The notes under the pieces: model-generated
Seen by the model: the letters and a program-made list of their open reading frames with translations, nothing else
The model's database searches: none
What the model was told of the DNA's origin: nothing
DNA from: JBGAPI01 sp044221335
GTDB lineage: Bacteria > Pseudomonadota > Gammaproteobacteria > Xanthomonadales > Ahniellaceae
Assembly: GCA_044221335.1 (NCBI GenBank)
Contig: JBGAPI010000005.1
Span: 90,860-154,859, forward strand
DNA: 64,000 nt
Direction of reading: 5' to 3'
In this document: positions 47,619 to 56,410 of the stretch, piece by piece
Layout of the letters: every line of letters begins with the position of its first letter
Numbering within the stretch: the first letter of the stretch is position 1
Position numbers and translations under genes: made by a program

Positions 47619-49043
47619 ATGAAATGCCTCGACAACCTGCTGCTCAACACCGACAGCTACAAGGCCAGCCACTGGCTGCAGTACCCGCCCGGCACCGATG
47701 CCACCTTCTTCTATCTCGAGTCGCGCGGCGGCCTCTACGACCGCACGGTGTTCTTCGGGCTGCAGGCGATCCTGAAGGAATACCTGTCCCGGCCGATCAG
47801 CGCCGCCGACATCGACGAGGCGGCCACGTTCTTTGCCGCCCACGGCGAGCCGTTCAATGCCGAGGGCTGGCGCTACGTGCTCGACGCCCACGGCGGCCAC
47901 CTGCCGCTGTCGATCCGCGCGGTGCCGGAGGGATCGGTGGTGCCGACCCATCAGGCGCTGGTGACGATCGAGTCGACCGATCCGAAAGCCGCGTGGGTGC
48001 CGTCCTACCTCGAGACCCTGCTGCTGCGCCTGTGGTACCCGGTGACGGTGGCGACGATCAGCTGGCATGCGAAGCAGACGATCCGCCAGTTCCTCGAGCG
48101 CACCAGCGATGACCCGGCGGGGCAGCTGCCGTTCAAGCTGCACGACTTCGGCGCGCGCGGCGTGTCGAGCGCGGAGTCCGCGGCGCTCGGTGGCGCGGCG
48201 CACCTGGTCAACTTCATGGGCACCGACACGGTGTCCGGCGTGCTCGCGGCGCGGGCCTACTACGGCGAGGCCATGGCCGGCTTCTCGATTCCGGCGGCCG
48301 AGCACAGCACGATCACCAGCTGGGGGCGCGAGCGCGAGGTCGATGCCTACCGCAACATGCTGGCGCGCTTCGCGAAGCCCGGCGCGATCGTCGCGGTCGT
48401 GTCCGACAGCTACGACATCTTCCAGGCGATCCGCGAGCACTGGGGCACCACGCTGCGCGACGAGGTGATCCGCTCGGGCGCCACCGTCGTCATCCGCCCC
48501 GATTCCGGCGACCCGGTCGCGGTCGTGCACCAGTGCATCGAATCGCTCGACGAGTCCTTCGGCCATACCGTCAACGGCAAGGGCTACAAGGTGCTGAACC
48601 ACGTGCGGGTGATCCAGGGCGACGGCATCAACCCGAACAGCATCCGCGCGATCCTCGAACGCGTCACCAGCGCCGGCTACGCGACCGACAACATCGCCTT
48701 CGGCATGGGCGGCGCCCTCCTGCAGCAGCTGAACCGCGACACCCAGAAATTCGCGCTGAAGTGTTCCGCGGCGCGGGTCGATGGGCAATGGATCGACGTC
48801 TACAAGGACCCGATCACCGACAAGGGCAAGCAGAGCAAGCGCGGCCGCATGACCCTGCTCCGCCATCGCGAATACGGCAGCTACAAGACGGTGCCGGTTC
48901 CGCCTTCCGCGTCCTCGATCGCCGACGTCGCGATCCCGAACGGTTTCGAGGATGCGCTGGTCACCGTGTGGAAGGACGGGCGGCTGGTGAACGACTGGAA
49001 GTTCGCCGAGGTTCGCGCGCGAGCCGACCTCGTGCGCCTCTAG
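47619..49043 (+). CDS. nadV: Nicotinamide phosphoribosyltransferase
   Basis: 474 residues from ATG 47619, with AAGGAG eight bases upstream; the in-frame ATG at 47595 is weaker. It condenses nicotinamide with PRPP to NMN. NAMPT-type signatures: NTDSYKASHWLQYPPGT at the N-terminus, FKLHDFGARGVSS, the PRPP/phosphate region VVIRPDSGDPV, and VIQGDGINPNSI. Its length and DFGARG motif match NadV/NAMPT better than nicotinate phosphoribosyltransferase PncB. It bypasses deamidation, making a short salvage route with NadM. A hairpin follows its stop. Confidence 0.94.
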   Translation: MKCLDNLLLNTDSYKASHWLQYPPGTDATFFYLESRGGLYDRTVFFGLQAILKEYLSRPISAADIDEAATFFAAHGEPFNAEGWRYVLDAHGGHLPLSIRAVPEGSVVPTHQALVTIESTDPKAAWVPSYLETLLLRLWYPVTVATISWHAKQTIRQFLERTSDDPAGQLPFKLHDFGARGVSSAESAALGGAAHLVNFMGTDTVSGVLAARAYYGEAMAGFSIPAAEHSTITSWGREREVDAYRNMLARFAKPGAIVAVVSDSYDIFQAIREHWGTTLRDEVIRSGATVVIRPDSGDPVAVVHQCIESLDESFGHTVNGKGYKVLNHVRVIQGDGINPNSIRAILERVTSAGYATDNIAFGMGGALLQQLNRDTQKFALKCSAARVDGQWIDVYKDPITDKGKQSKRGRMTLLRHREYGSYKTVPVPPSASSIADVAIPNGFEDALVTVWKDGRLVNDWKFAEVRARADLVRL

Positions 49044-49044
49044 T

Positions 49045-49090
49045 CCCCCTCGCTCCGTGCCTTCTCCCCCGCACGGCGGGGACGAGGGGG
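49045..49090. terminator. Hairpin after nadV
   Basis: CCCCCTCG (49045-49052) pairs with CGAGGGGG (49083-49090), and inner CCCCCGC/GCGGGG segments extend the stem. It starts one base after the TAG stop. It probably separates nadV from the SPFH gene transcriptionally, at least in part. Confidence 0.55.
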
Positions 49091-49163
49091 AGTGATCGTC
49101 GCGCTGCGCGCGACCCGCAACCTCATTGCATCAGCGCCGCATCGCGTGCGCAAAGGAACCCCC

Positions 49164-50171
49164 ATGTTCGGCTTCAACTACATCAAGTCCTCTCCGAGCC
49201 ATTATCTGCTGCACTTCCGCGACGGCCGCGTGGTGCGCGAGGGTGCCGGCCTGTCGTTCTTCTACTTCGCCCCCAGCGCGACCCTGGTGCGGGTGCCGCT
49301 CAACGCCGTCGAGCTGCCTTTCATGTTCGAGGACGTCACCCGCGACTTCCAGACGGTCACGCTGCAGGGACAGGTCGTCTACCGCGTCGCCGATCCGCGC
49401 AAGCTCGCGGAGCGCCAGGACTTCAGCATCGACGGTCGCGGCCAGCACCTGTCGGAGGATCCGCAGAAGCTGGTGCCGCGCGTGCTGAACGCGGTGAAGG
49501 CCCAGTTCCGCGCGCTGCTGCAGGGGCTCGACCTGGTCGCGGTACTGTCCGGCACCGCAAAGCTGTCGGTCGCCGCGCGTTCCGCCCTGGCCGCGGCGCC
49601 GGCGCTGACCGAGATCGGGATCGCGATCGACGACCTCGGCCTGCTGGCGGTCAAGCCGACGCCGGACACCTCGCGGGCCCTGGAGGCGCCGATGCGCGAG
49701 CAGATCCTGAAGCAGGCCGACGACGCGACCTACAGCCGCCGCAATTCGGCGATCGAGCAGGAGCGGCAGGTCCGCGAGAACGAGCTCGCCAGCGAGCTCG
49801 TGATCGAGGAGAAGAAGCGGCTGGTCCGAGAGACCCAGGTCGAGTCCGAGCGCGCCGTGCTCGCGCGGCAGCATGCGCTGAAGGTCGAGGACATGGCGAA
49901 TCGCGTCGAACTCGAGCAGCGCGCTTCCGAGCTCGGCGAGCTTGCCGCCGCCAACCAGCGCCGCGACGCCGAGGTCCGCGCCTACGCGCTGAAGTCCTCG
50001 GTCGACGCGCTGGCGACGCTCGATGCCCGCTCGCTGCAGGCGCTGTCGATGGGCCAGGTCTCGCCGGAGTCGCTGCTGGCGATGAGCGTGTCGAACATCG
50101 CCGACAACGTCGCCCGGATCGGGGAGTTCAATTTCACCCCGGACCTGTTCCGGCAGTTCGCGAAGAAGTAG
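49164..50171 (+). CDS. SPFH/Band 7 domain protein
   Basis: 335 residues from ATG 49164 (AAAGGA seven bases upstream). A SPFH/PHB-like domain covers about 1-190 (REGAGLSFFYFAPSATLVRV, FQTVTLQGQVVYRVADPRKL, and the GIAIDDLGLLAVKPTPDTSR loop). A long coiled coil follows (about 195-290, rich in E, R, K and A; EEKKRLVRETQVESERAVLA), then a short C-terminal tail. There is no clear N-terminal membrane helix, unlike HflK/C or flotillins. SPFH proteins form oligomeric rings or microdomain scaffolds. Its position between NAD salvage and an NAD-kinase-like gene suggests a related role, with no direct evidence. The stop is the TAG of GTAG. Confidence 0.9.
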   Translation: MFGFNYIKSSPSHYLLHFRDGRVVREGAGLSFFYFAPSATLVRVPLNAVELPFMFEDVTRDFQTVTLQGQVVYRVADPRKLAERQDFSIDGRGQHLSEDPQKLVPRVLNAVKAQFRALLQGLDLVAVLSGTAKLSVAARSALAAAPALTEIGIAIDDLGLLAVKPTPDTSRALEAPMREQILKQADDATYSRRNSAIEQERQVRENELASELVIEEKKRLVRETQVESERAVLARQHALKVEDMANRVELEQRASELGELAAANQRRDAEVRAYALKSSVDALATLDARSLQALSMGQVSPESLLAMSVSNIADNVARIGEFNFTPDLFRQFAKK

Positions 50172-50188
50172 GGCGGCCACCGGCCGCC
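50172..50188. repeat. GTAG-type REP hairpin abutting the SPFH stop
   Basis: GGCGGCC-ACC-GGCCGCC follows immediately on the TAG stop (GTAG at 50168-50171). It is a 7-bp stem with a 3-base loop. Confidence 0.8.
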
Positions 50189-50384
50189 GTCGCGAAGCGC
50201 TTCGAACGATGGCGCAGGGCCCAGGGGTCCGCGGAACGACCGGTGCAAGTCCCCATGCTTGCGCGTTGCATTCCATCGGCATGTTCGTAGCGCACGGCGA
50301 CGGCGGGCCGTGCCCGGCTTGCGCGCTCGCCGCCGACAACCGGCCCCATCCCAGGGGCCTCGCTCCACCGGAGCCGAAACATCC

Positions 50385-51332
50385 ATGTCCACGACCACCC
50401 GCAACGACGCGCCGAGAATCCTCCTGATCACCCGCCGCACCCGCCTCGCGGAACTCGTCGCCCGCCACAACACGATCGAGCAGGCGCGATTCCAGGCGGA
50501 GCATCTCGGCCACGATTTCGACGACTACCTCGTCGAAGACCGGACCTACCGCGCCGCGCTCGCGACCGTCACGACGATCCTCGAGAGCCATGGCCGCGTG
50601 CAGGCGATCGAGCGCGCGTTCCTTCCGAACTTCCTGTTTCCGCCGGGTGCGCTGGTGCTGGTGCTGGGGCAGGACGGCCTCGTCGCCAACACCCTGAAGT
50701 ACCTCGATGGCCAGATGCTGCTGGCGGTGAATCCGGACCCGGCGCGCTTCGACGGCGTGCTGCTGCCGTTCGCGACCGGGGATCTCGCGCGCGTGCTGCC
50801 CGAGGTCCTGCGCGGGCGACGGCCGGTGAAGGAGGTGGTGATGGCGGAGGCGAGGCTCTCCGACGGCCAGCGCCTGACCGCGGTCAACGACCTGTTCATC
50901 GGCGCGCGCAGTCATGTGTCCGCGCAGTATGAACTCGGGCACCGCGATCGCCGCGAGCGCCAGTCCTCCAGTGGCGTGATCGTCTCCACCGGCCTCGGTT
51001 CCACCGGCTGGCTGCGCAGCGTTCTGACCGGCGCCGGCGCGGTCAACGGCGGCAAGCTGCCGGAGCGCGCCGCCGCGCTGTGCCGGAGCGGCTACGGCTG
51101 GGATGAGCCGCGGCTGGTCTACACCGTGCGCGAGCCCTTCCCGAGCCGGATCACCCGCACCGAGCTCGTGTTCGGCGACATCGATCCGCGCGCACCGCTG
51201 GTCCTGCGCTCGCTGATGGCCGAGGGCGGGGTGATCTTCTCCGACGGCATGCAGGCCGACGGCCTCGAGTTCCGCTCGGGGATGCTGGCGACGATCGGGA
51301 TCGCGGGGCGGCGCGGCCGGCTGCTGGTGTAG
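50385..51332 (+). CDS. NAD(+)-kinase-like protein
   Basis: 315 residues from ATG 50385, with GGAG about eleven bases upstream. It has the NAD kinase/diacylglycerol kinase fold signals: VLVLGQDGLVANTLKYL in place of the usual GGDG motif, LAVNPDPARFDGVLLPF, TAVNDLFIGARSHVSAQYEL (the NE/ND motif region), and SGVIVSTGLGSTGWLRS, matching the conserved TPTGSTAY region. The active-site GGDG is replaced by GQDG, so activity or substrate may differ from housekeeping NadK. It would make NADP from NAD. Context with nadM, nadV and the SPFH gene supports a role in pyridine nucleotide metabolism. It is convergent with eda. Confidence 0.82.
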   Translation: MSTTTRNDAPRILLITRRTRLAELVARHNTIEQARFQAEHLGHDFDDYLVEDRTYRAALATVTTILESHGRVQAIERAFLPNFLFPPGALVLVLGQDGLVANTLKYLDGQMLLAVNPDPARFDGVLLPFATGDLARVLPEVLRGRRPVKEVVMAEARLSDGQRLTAVNDLFIGARSHVSAQYELGHRDRRERQSSSGVIVSTGLGSTGWLRSVLTGAGAVNGGKLPERAAALCRSGYGWDEPRLVYTVREPFPSRITRTELVFGDIDPRAPLVLRSLMAEGGVIFSDGMQADGLEFRSGMLATIGIAGRRGRLLV

Positions 51333-51351
51333 GAGCGGCTTGGGCCGCTCC
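51332..51351. repeat. GTAG-type REP hairpin between convergent genes
   Basis: GGAGCGGC-TTGG-GCCGCTCC; its first G is the last base of the NAD-kinase-like gene's TAG stop. It ends 11 bp before the eda stop on the other strand and is a plausible bidirectional terminator. Confidence 0.8.
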
Positions 51352-51362
51352 CGCATTGAGGC

Positions 51363-52013
51363 TCACGCCGCTTCTGCAGTGGCGCGCGCCAGGCGCTCGA
51401 TCGCCGCCCAGTCCTTCGCGGCGACGGCCGCCGCCGGCACCATCCACGAGCCGCCGACGGTGATGACGTTCGGCAGCCTGCGGAATTCCGGCGCGGAACT
51501 GGCATCGATGCCGCCGGTCGGGCAGAACTTCACCTGGCTGAACGGGCCGGCGAAGGACTTCAGCGCCGGGATGCCGCCGGCGGGAACGGCCGGGAAGAAC
51601 TTGAAACGGCGGTGGCCGTGGTCGAGGCCGGTCATGATCTCGCTGGCCGTCGCCACCGCGGGAATGAACGGGATCGACGCGCTGGCCGCGGCACCGTAGA
51701 GCCGCACGGTCGCGCCGGGTGCGATCGCGAACGCCGCCCCGGCGGCGGTGACCGCGTGCAGGTCGTCGGGGTTGAGCACCGTGCCGGCACCGACGCAGGC
51801 CTCGGGCAATGCCGCGGCCACCTGCTGGATCGCCGCGCGCGCCACCGCCGTGCGCAGCGTGATCTCCAGCACCGGCAGCCCGCCGGCGACGAGCGCGCGG
51901 CACAGCGGCAGCGCATCTTCGAGGCGCTCGATCGCGAGCACCGGCACCACCGGGGCGCGGGTCAGGATGGCGTCGACGGCGGTGGCGCGTTGGTCGGGGG
52001 TAAGGAGGGTCAC
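51363..52013 (-). CDS. eda: KDPG aldolase (2-dehydro-3-deoxyphosphogluconate aldolase)
   Basis: 216 residues from GTG 52013; upstream in-frame ATGs lie in the repeat element and would add repeat-encoded residues. It cleaves KDPG to pyruvate and glyceraldehyde-3-phosphate, the last Entner-Doudoroff step, and may also act on 4-hydroxy-2-oxoglutarate. Motifs: [20 protein letters not shown], the catalytic glutamate in [24 protein letters not shown], and the Schiff-base lysine in HRRFKFFPA with FCPTGGID. It is the last gene of the minus-strand series zwf, pgl, edd, glk, eda. Confidence 0.96.
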   Translation of the reverse strand: MTLLTPDQRATAVDAILTRAPVVPVLAIERLEDALPLCRALVAGGLPVLEITLRTAVARAAIQQVAAALPEACVGAGTVLNPDDLHAVTAAGAAFAIAPGATVRLYGAAASASIPFIPAVATASEIMTGLDHGHRRFKFFPAVPAGGIPALKSFAGPFSQVKFCPTGGIDASSAPEFRRLPNVITVGGSWMVPAAAVAAKDWAAIERLARATAEAA

Positions 52014-52076
52014 GGGGCAGGTCTCTGCTGGGGTTGGGTGATAGTACGGGCTGAACGCACAGGGCTGAGGAAACCC

Positions 52077-52188
52077 CGTCCTTGCGAGGAGAAGCGCCGC
52101 GACGACCAGGCGATCCCCCGCCTTCGTTCCTGCTCCGGCGCGACGCAAGGCACGGGCGCTGGGTTGCTTCGCTGCGCTCGCAATGACG
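52077..52188. repeat. About 100-bp inverted-repeat element, copy 3 (glk-eda gap)
   Basis: The left arm is degraded (CGTCCTTGCGAGGAGAAGCG), while the right arm is intact (TTGCTTCGCTGCGCTCGCAA then TGACG). It fills most of the space between eda and glk. Confidence 0.75.
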
Positions 52189-52211
52189 GAGGTTTCCCCA
52201 CCCAAATCCCC

Positions 52212-52281
52212 CAGCCCTCAGCCCTCAGCGCTCAGCCCTCAGCCCTCAGCGCTCAGTCCTCAGTCCTCAGTCCCCAGCCCG
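52212..52281. repeat. Ten-unit heptanucleotide repeat overlapping the glk 3' end
   Basis: Units of CAGCCCT, CAGCGCT and CAGTCCT run in register from 52212 to 52281. The glk stop (52267-52269) and its last codons lie inside it, so the repeat fixes the end of Glk. Confidence 0.9.
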
Positions 52282-53241
52282 AAGTGCCGCCGCCGCTCCC
52301 AGCAATCCAGGCTGCGGATGGGTGATGACATGGATCGCCACCGACTCCAGCAGGGCAGCGAAGCGTCCCTTGGCGAGGAAGCGCTCGCGGAAGGCGCTGG
52401 TGCGCAGGAACGGGATGAAGCGCGGCACGATGCCGCCGGCGATCATCACCGTCCGCGCCCCGTGCAGCAGCACCGCATCGCCGGCGAAGCTGCCGAGGAC
52501 CGCGCAGAAGCGGGCGAGCGCGCGGCGGGCGACGAGGTCCTCGCCGGCCAGTGCTGCCGCGACGATCACCGCGGGATCGCGCAGCGGCATCTCCAGCGTG
52601 TCGAGCGTCGGCTCGCCGTCGAACCCGAGCACCGCGTCGATGTGGGCGAGCCCCGGACCGGACAGCAGGCGCTCGTTCGAGGTTCGGCCGAAGCGCGCGG
52701 TCAGCCAGCGCGCGATCCGCTGTTCCTCGTCGCCGAGCGGAGCGAAGCTGGCGTGCCCCCCCTCGGTTTCGACCACGGTCCAGCCACGGGTCGACGAACC
52801 GACCAGTTGGGCGACGCCGAGTCCGGTGCCGGGGCCGATCACGCTGACCGGTCCGTCCAGCCGGGCCGTCCCTTCGTGCAGGGTCTCGCAGTCGCCCGGC
52901 GCGAGCGCAGGTATGGCCCAGGCGACGGCACCGAAGTCATTGATCACGTCGAGCCGCGCCAGCGCGAGGTCGTCGCGCAGCGCGCTGCGGCTGAACGACC
53001 AGGCTCGGTTGGTGAGCCGGATCGCATCGCCGTTCACCGGCGACGCCACCGCGATCGCGGCCTGCCGGGGCTTCGCGCCGACGGCCTGGAGGTAGTGCAG
53101 TGCCGCCTGCTGCAGGCTGGCGAAGTCGGCGCTGGGCAGCGACTGCTGTTCGAGCAGCACGGGCGTCGCCGCGTCGAGATCGGTCAGCGCGAAGCGGGCG
53201 TTGGTGCCGCCGATGTCGGCGAGGAGGGCGAGGGTGGGCAT
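52267..53241 (-). CDS. glk: Glucokinase
   Basis: 324 residues of the bacterial Glk type. It phosphorylates glucose with ATP to feed G6P to zwf. N-terminal ATP-binding LLADIGGTNARFALTD, the glucose-site VINDFGAVAW and GPGTGLGVAQLV, and ETEGGHASFAPLGDEE with the catalytic E-G-G-H segment, are all present, followed by ERLLSGPGLAHI. The C-terminus (ALRAGD) is encoded by heptanucleotide repeat units, and its TGA lies in a GGACTGA unit. It is separated from edd by a repeat-rich gap of about 300 bp. Confidence 0.96.
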   Translation of the reverse strand: MPTLALLADIGGTNARFALTDLDAATPVLLEQQSLPSADFASLQQAALHYLQAVGAKPRQAAIAVASPVNGDAIRLTNRAWSFSRSALRDDLALARLDVINDFGAVAWAIPALAPGDCETLHEGTARLDGPVSVIGPGTGLGVAQLVGSSTRGWTVVETEGGHASFAPLGDEEQRIARWLTARFGRTSNERLLSGPGLAHIDAVLGFDGEPTLDTLEMPLRDPAVIVAAALAGEDLVARRALARFCAVLGSFAGDAVLLHGARTVMIAGGIVPRFIPFLRTSAFRERFLAKGRFAALLESVAIHVITHPQPGLLGAAAALRAGD

Positions 53242-53290
53242 GACTGCGGGTGCGGGGTAGGGAATCGCGGAGAGGGGTCGGGAATCAGCG

Positions 53291-53311
53291 CTCAGGGCTC
53301 AGGGCTCAGGA
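53291..53311. repeat. Heptanucleotide repeat (CTCAGGG x3) in the glk-edd gap
   Basis: Three units, the last with one change, 29 bp before the inverted-repeat element at 53341. It is the reverse-strand counterpart of the GGGCTCA family found at 58017. Confidence 0.75.
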
Positions 53312-53340
53312 AGAGCTTGCGTTCGAGCATCGACATCGTC

Positions 53341-53452
53341 CGTCATTGCGAGGAGGAGCGCAGCGACGACGAAGCAATCCAGCGCCTTGGCTGTTGATCT
53401 GCCGCGACGAGGTGCAAAGTCGCTGGCTTGCTTCGCTGCGCTCGCAATGACG
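53341..53452. repeat. About 100-bp inverted-repeat element, copy 4 (glk-edd gap)
   Basis: Left arm CGTCATTGCGAGGAGGAGCG, right arm TTGCTTCGCTGCGCTCGCAA plus TGACG. The left arm has a GAGGAGC insertion also seen in copy 6. Confidence 0.85.
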
Positions 53453-53537
53453 GTTTTCGCATATCTGAGCCCAGGGCCCAGAGCCCTCAAGTCCGACGGA
53501 GCCGAAAGTGCTGAACCCCGATGCGGCGTCGCACGGC

Positions 53538-55361
53538 TCAGTCCTCAGCCCCAAACAAGGCACACGCTCCTTCCTCCGCCGAACTCACCGCACGCCGCAT
53601 CAGCCCGAACAGCTCTCGCCCGACCCCGAAGCGATTCGCCGCGAGGTCGAACGACGCCGGCGCGCGTGCGGCGAATTCCGCGTCGTCGACCAGCACCTCG
53701 AGCACGCCGGCCTCGCCGTCGATCCGCACGAGGTCGCCGTCGCGCAGACGGGCGAGCGCGCCACCGCATGCCGCCTCCGGCGAGACGTGGATGGCCGCGA
53801 GCACCTTGCCGGAGGCGCCGGACATGCGGCCGTCGGTGACCAGCGCGACCTTCTGGCCGCGGTCCTGCAGGAGGCCCAGCGTCGGGGTCAGCTTGTGCAG
53901 TTCCGGCATGCCGTTGGCGCGCGGGCCCTGGGCGCGGATCACCGCGACGAAGTCGCCGCCGAGGTCGCCGGCCTTGAACGCCGCGAGCAGCGCGTCCTGC
54001 GAGTCGAACACCCTGGCCGGCGCGGTGATGGCGCGCTGCGCAGGCTTCACCGCCGAGAGCTTCACCACGGCGCGGCCGAGGTTGCCGGTGACGCGGCGCA
54101 GTCCACCCTCCGGGTCGAAGGGCTCGGCCACCGGGCGGACGACCGTCGCGTCGCGCGATACCGCCGGCGCCGCGCGCCAAGCGAGGCGCTTGCCGTTGAG
54201 CCAGGGCTCGTCGGCCTGCTCGCGCAGCGTGCCGCCATGCACCGTAAGGATGTCCGCGTGCATCAGCCCGGCGTCGAGGAGTTCGCGGAACACGAAGCCG
54301 AGGCCACCGGCGGCATGGAAGTGGTTCACGTCGGCACTGCCGTTCGGGTAGACCCGTGCCAGCAGCGGCGTGGCGCGCGACAGCTCGTCGAGGTCGTCCC
54401 AGTCGATCAGAAGGCCGGCGGCACGCGCGATCGCGACGAGATGCAGGCAATGGTTGGTCGAGCCGCCGGTCGCGGCGAGACCAACCATCGCGTTGACGAT
54501 CGCCTTCTCGTCGACCGTGCGACCGAGGGGCCGGTAGTCGTCGCCGAGCGCGGTGATCTCGGTCGCGCGCTCCGCGCTGGCGACGGTCAGCGCGTCGCGC
54601 AGCGGCGTGTTCGGATTGACGAACGCGGTGCCCGGCAGATGCAGCCCCATCGCTTCGAGCAGCATCTGGTTGGAGTTGGCGGTGCCGTAGAACGTGCAGG
54701 TCCCCTGTCCGTGGTAGGACGCGGACTCGGCGGCGAGCAGTTCGTCGCGGCTCGCCTTGCCCTCGGCGTAGGCCTGGCGGACGCGCGCCTTCTCCGGGTT
54801 CGACAGGCCCGAGGTCATCGGACCCGCCGGCACGAAGATCGCCGGCAGGTGGCCGAAGGACAATGCGCCGATCAGCAGGCCCGGGACGATCTTGTCGCAG
54901 ACGCCGAGCAGCAGCACCGCGTCGAACATCTCGTGCGACAGCGACACGGCGGTGGCGAGCGCGATGGTGTCGCGCGAGAACAGCGACAGCTCCATGCCGG
55001 CGCGCCCCTGGGTCACGCCGTCGCACATCGCCGGAACGCCGCCGGCGACCTGCGCGCTGGCACCGCGGTTGCGTGCCGCCAACTTGATCAGCTCGGGATA
55101 GTGCAGCAGCGGCTGGTGCGCCGACAGCATGTCGTTGTAGGCCGTGACGATGCCGAGGTTCGGAGCGCGCTGGGCCGACAGCAGCGGCTTGTCGCTGCCG
55201 GCGGCGGCGAAGCCGTGGGCGAGGTTTCCGCAGCCGAGACGGCTGCGCGCGGGTTTCACCTCGCGGGCGGCGGCGATCCTTTCCAGATAGGCGGCGCGCG
55301 GCTTCGCGCTGCGCTCGGCGATGCGCTCGGTGACGCGGACCACGACGGGACGAAGGCTCAT
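53538..55361 (-). CDS. edd: 6-phosphogluconate dehydratase
   Basis: 607 residues, the normal length. This iron-sulfur dehydratase of the IlvD/Edd family converts 6-phosphogluconate to KDPG. Signatures: [35 protein letters not shown] with a cluster cysteine, [16 protein letters not shown] with another, [17 protein letters not shown], and the C-terminal [19 protein letters not shown]. The ATG overlaps the pgl stop by one base (TGATG), so translation is coupled. The last codons (GAED, stop) are formed by heptanucleotide units GGCTGAG-GACTGAG. Confidence 0.97.
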   Translation of the reverse strand: MSLRPVVVRVTERIAERSAKPRAAYLERIAAAREVKPARSRLGCGNLAHGFAAAGSDKPLLSAQRAPNLGIVTAYNDMLSAHQPLLHYPELIKLAARNRGASAQVAGGVPAMCDGVTQGRAGMELSLFSRDTIALATAVSLSHEMFDAVLLLGVCDKIVPGLLIGALSFGHLPAIFVPAGPMTSGLSNPEKARVRQAYAEGKASRDELLAAESASYHGQGTCTFYGTANSNQMLLEAMGLHLPGTAFVNPNTPLRDALTVASAERATEITALGDDYRPLGRTVDEKAIVNAMVGLAATGGSTNHCLHLVAIARAAGLLIDWDDLDELSRATPLLARVYPNGSADVNHFHAAGGLGFVFRELLDAGLMHADILTVHGGTLREQADEPWLNGKRLAWRAAPAVSRDATVVRPVAEPFDPEGGLRRVTGNLGRAVVKLSAVKPAQRAITAPARVFDSQDALLAAFKAGDLGGDFVAVIRAQGPRANGMPELHKLTPTLGLLQDRGQKVALVTDGRMSGASGKVLAAIHVSPEAACGGALARLRDGDLVRIDGEAGVLEVLVDDAEFAARAPASFDLAANRFGVGRELFGLMRRAVSSAEEGACALFGAED

Positions 55362-56068
55362 CAGGGACTCCAGTGCATGGCGACATGGGCGCCCGCCGCG
55401 TGCAGCAATGCCGCCACCGGCAGCCGCTGCGGGTCATTCTCCAGCACCGCGCGTTCGAGCACCGCCCGCTTGTCGGCGCCGGTGATGGCGAGGATCACGG
55501 CGCGCGAGCGCAGCATCCGAGCAAGCGTCAGGCTGACCCGCGGGTGCGGTCCGGCGCTCGGCATCGGGTCGGGGACGAGCGCCATCGCCGCCGCGGTCTG
55601 TGCGGGATCGAGTGCCGCGGCAAGCGTTGGCGCGCCGGGGAACAGCGAGCCGAAGTGGCCGTCGGTACCCATGCCGAGCAGGGTCGCGTCGAAGGGCGTC
55701 GCTTCGAAGGCCTCGAGCGTCCGATTGGCGTGGGAGGCGTCGACGACACCCTGCGGGTGCTCCGGAACGAGGCCGAGCGTGACGATCCCCGTCGCGCCGG
55801 CGATGGCGCTGCGCAGTTGCGCGAGGTTGCAGTCGGGATGATCGATCGCGACCCAGCGCTCGTCGCTCGGCACGGCCGTCACCTTCGACCAGTCGCGCAT
55901 CCTGTGGGCGAGCTGGCGGAAGACGGGCGGCGAAGTGCGGCCGCCGGCCAGCGCGAGCAGTGCGCGGCCGCGCTGCGTCAGGGCCTCGTCGATCCGAGTG
56001 TCGATCGCGGAGGCGATCGCGATGGCGAGCGCTTCCGGGTCGGCGTGCTGATGAAGAGTGTGGGTCAT
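55361..56068 (-). CDS. pgl: 6-phosphogluconolactonase
   Basis: 235 residues of the DevB/Pgl type; it hydrolyses 6-phosphogluconolactone to 6-phosphogluconate. Motifs: [37 protein letters not shown], and [15 protein letters not shown], with the family GMGxDGHxxSLFP active-site loop. It is coupled to edd by a TGATG overlap and follows zwf after a 342-bp gap filled with repeats. Confidence 0.96.
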   Translation of the reverse strand: MTHTLHQHADPEALAIAIASAIDTRIDEALTQRGRALLALAGGRTSPPVFRQLAHRMRDWSKVTAVPSDERWVAIDHPDCNLAQLRSAIAGATGIVTLGLVPEHPQGVVDASHANRTLEAFEATPFDATLLGMGTDGHFGSLFPGAPTLAAALDPAQTAAAMALVPDPMPSAGPHPRVSLTLARMLRSRAVILAITGADKRAVLERAVLENDPQRLPVAALLHAAGAHVAMHWSP

Positions 56069-56152
56069 GGGTCTTTGGGCTCGTGCAGCGGGCGAAGCTC
56101 AATTTCAACAAGGACTCGTCATTGCAAGCGAAACTCAATCTCAAGAAGGACT

Positions 56153-56252
56153 CGTGATTGCGAGCGCAGCGAAGCAATCCAGTGCCTTCGCTCTACGTCA
56201 GCTTCGAACAGGAGCAAAGGCGCTGGATTGCTTCGCTGCGCTCGCAATGACG
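56153..56252. repeat. About 100-bp inverted-repeat element, copy 5 (zwf-pgl gap)
   Basis: CGTGATTGCGAGCGCAGCGA at the left is mirrored by TCGCTGCGCTCGCAATGACG at the right; the inner AGTGCCTTCGCT / AGCAAAGGCGCT also pair. A left-arm fragment lies at 56117. Confidence 0.85.
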
Positions 56253-56310
56253 AGGTGGTCGAATTCCTCCCGCGTGGTTCGGCTTGCGTAGCCCCTCCGT
56301 GCTTGAATCC

Positions 56311-56338
56311 GTACCCCGTACCCCGTACCCCGTACCCC
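56311..56338. repeat. Heptanucleotide repeat GTACCCC x4
   Basis: Four exact units in the zwf-pgl gap. The sequence differs from the GGGCTCA/GGGCTGA family, but the period is the same. Confidence 0.9.
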
Positions 56339-56393
56339 AGGCCCTACGCCCGAGGCCCCAGGCGCCACGCCTCCGTCCGAAGCGACCGGCGTC

Positions 56394-56410
56394 GGCGGGC
56401 AGTGCCCGCC
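56394..56410. repeat. GTAG-type REP hairpin abutting the zwf stop
   Basis: GGCGGGCAGTGCCCGCC, identical to the core of the 75-bp array, directly adjoins the zwf TAG stop (GTAG on the minus strand). Confidence 0.85.

Larger units (their letters stand above)
56069..56410. other. zwf-pgl intergenic region, repeats only
   Basis: 342 bp with, from pgl outward: a short direct repeat (GAAACTCAATCTCAAGAAGGA and a similar copy), a partial and a full inverted-repeat element (56153-56252), four GTACCCC heptamers (56311-56338), and a REP hairpin at the zwf stop. No gene was seen. Confidence 0.7.

Noticed and set aside
52014..52205. N-terminal extension of Eda to the upstream ATG
   Set aside because: The added residues come from the inverted-repeat element, and the aldolase family begins near the GTG at 52013.
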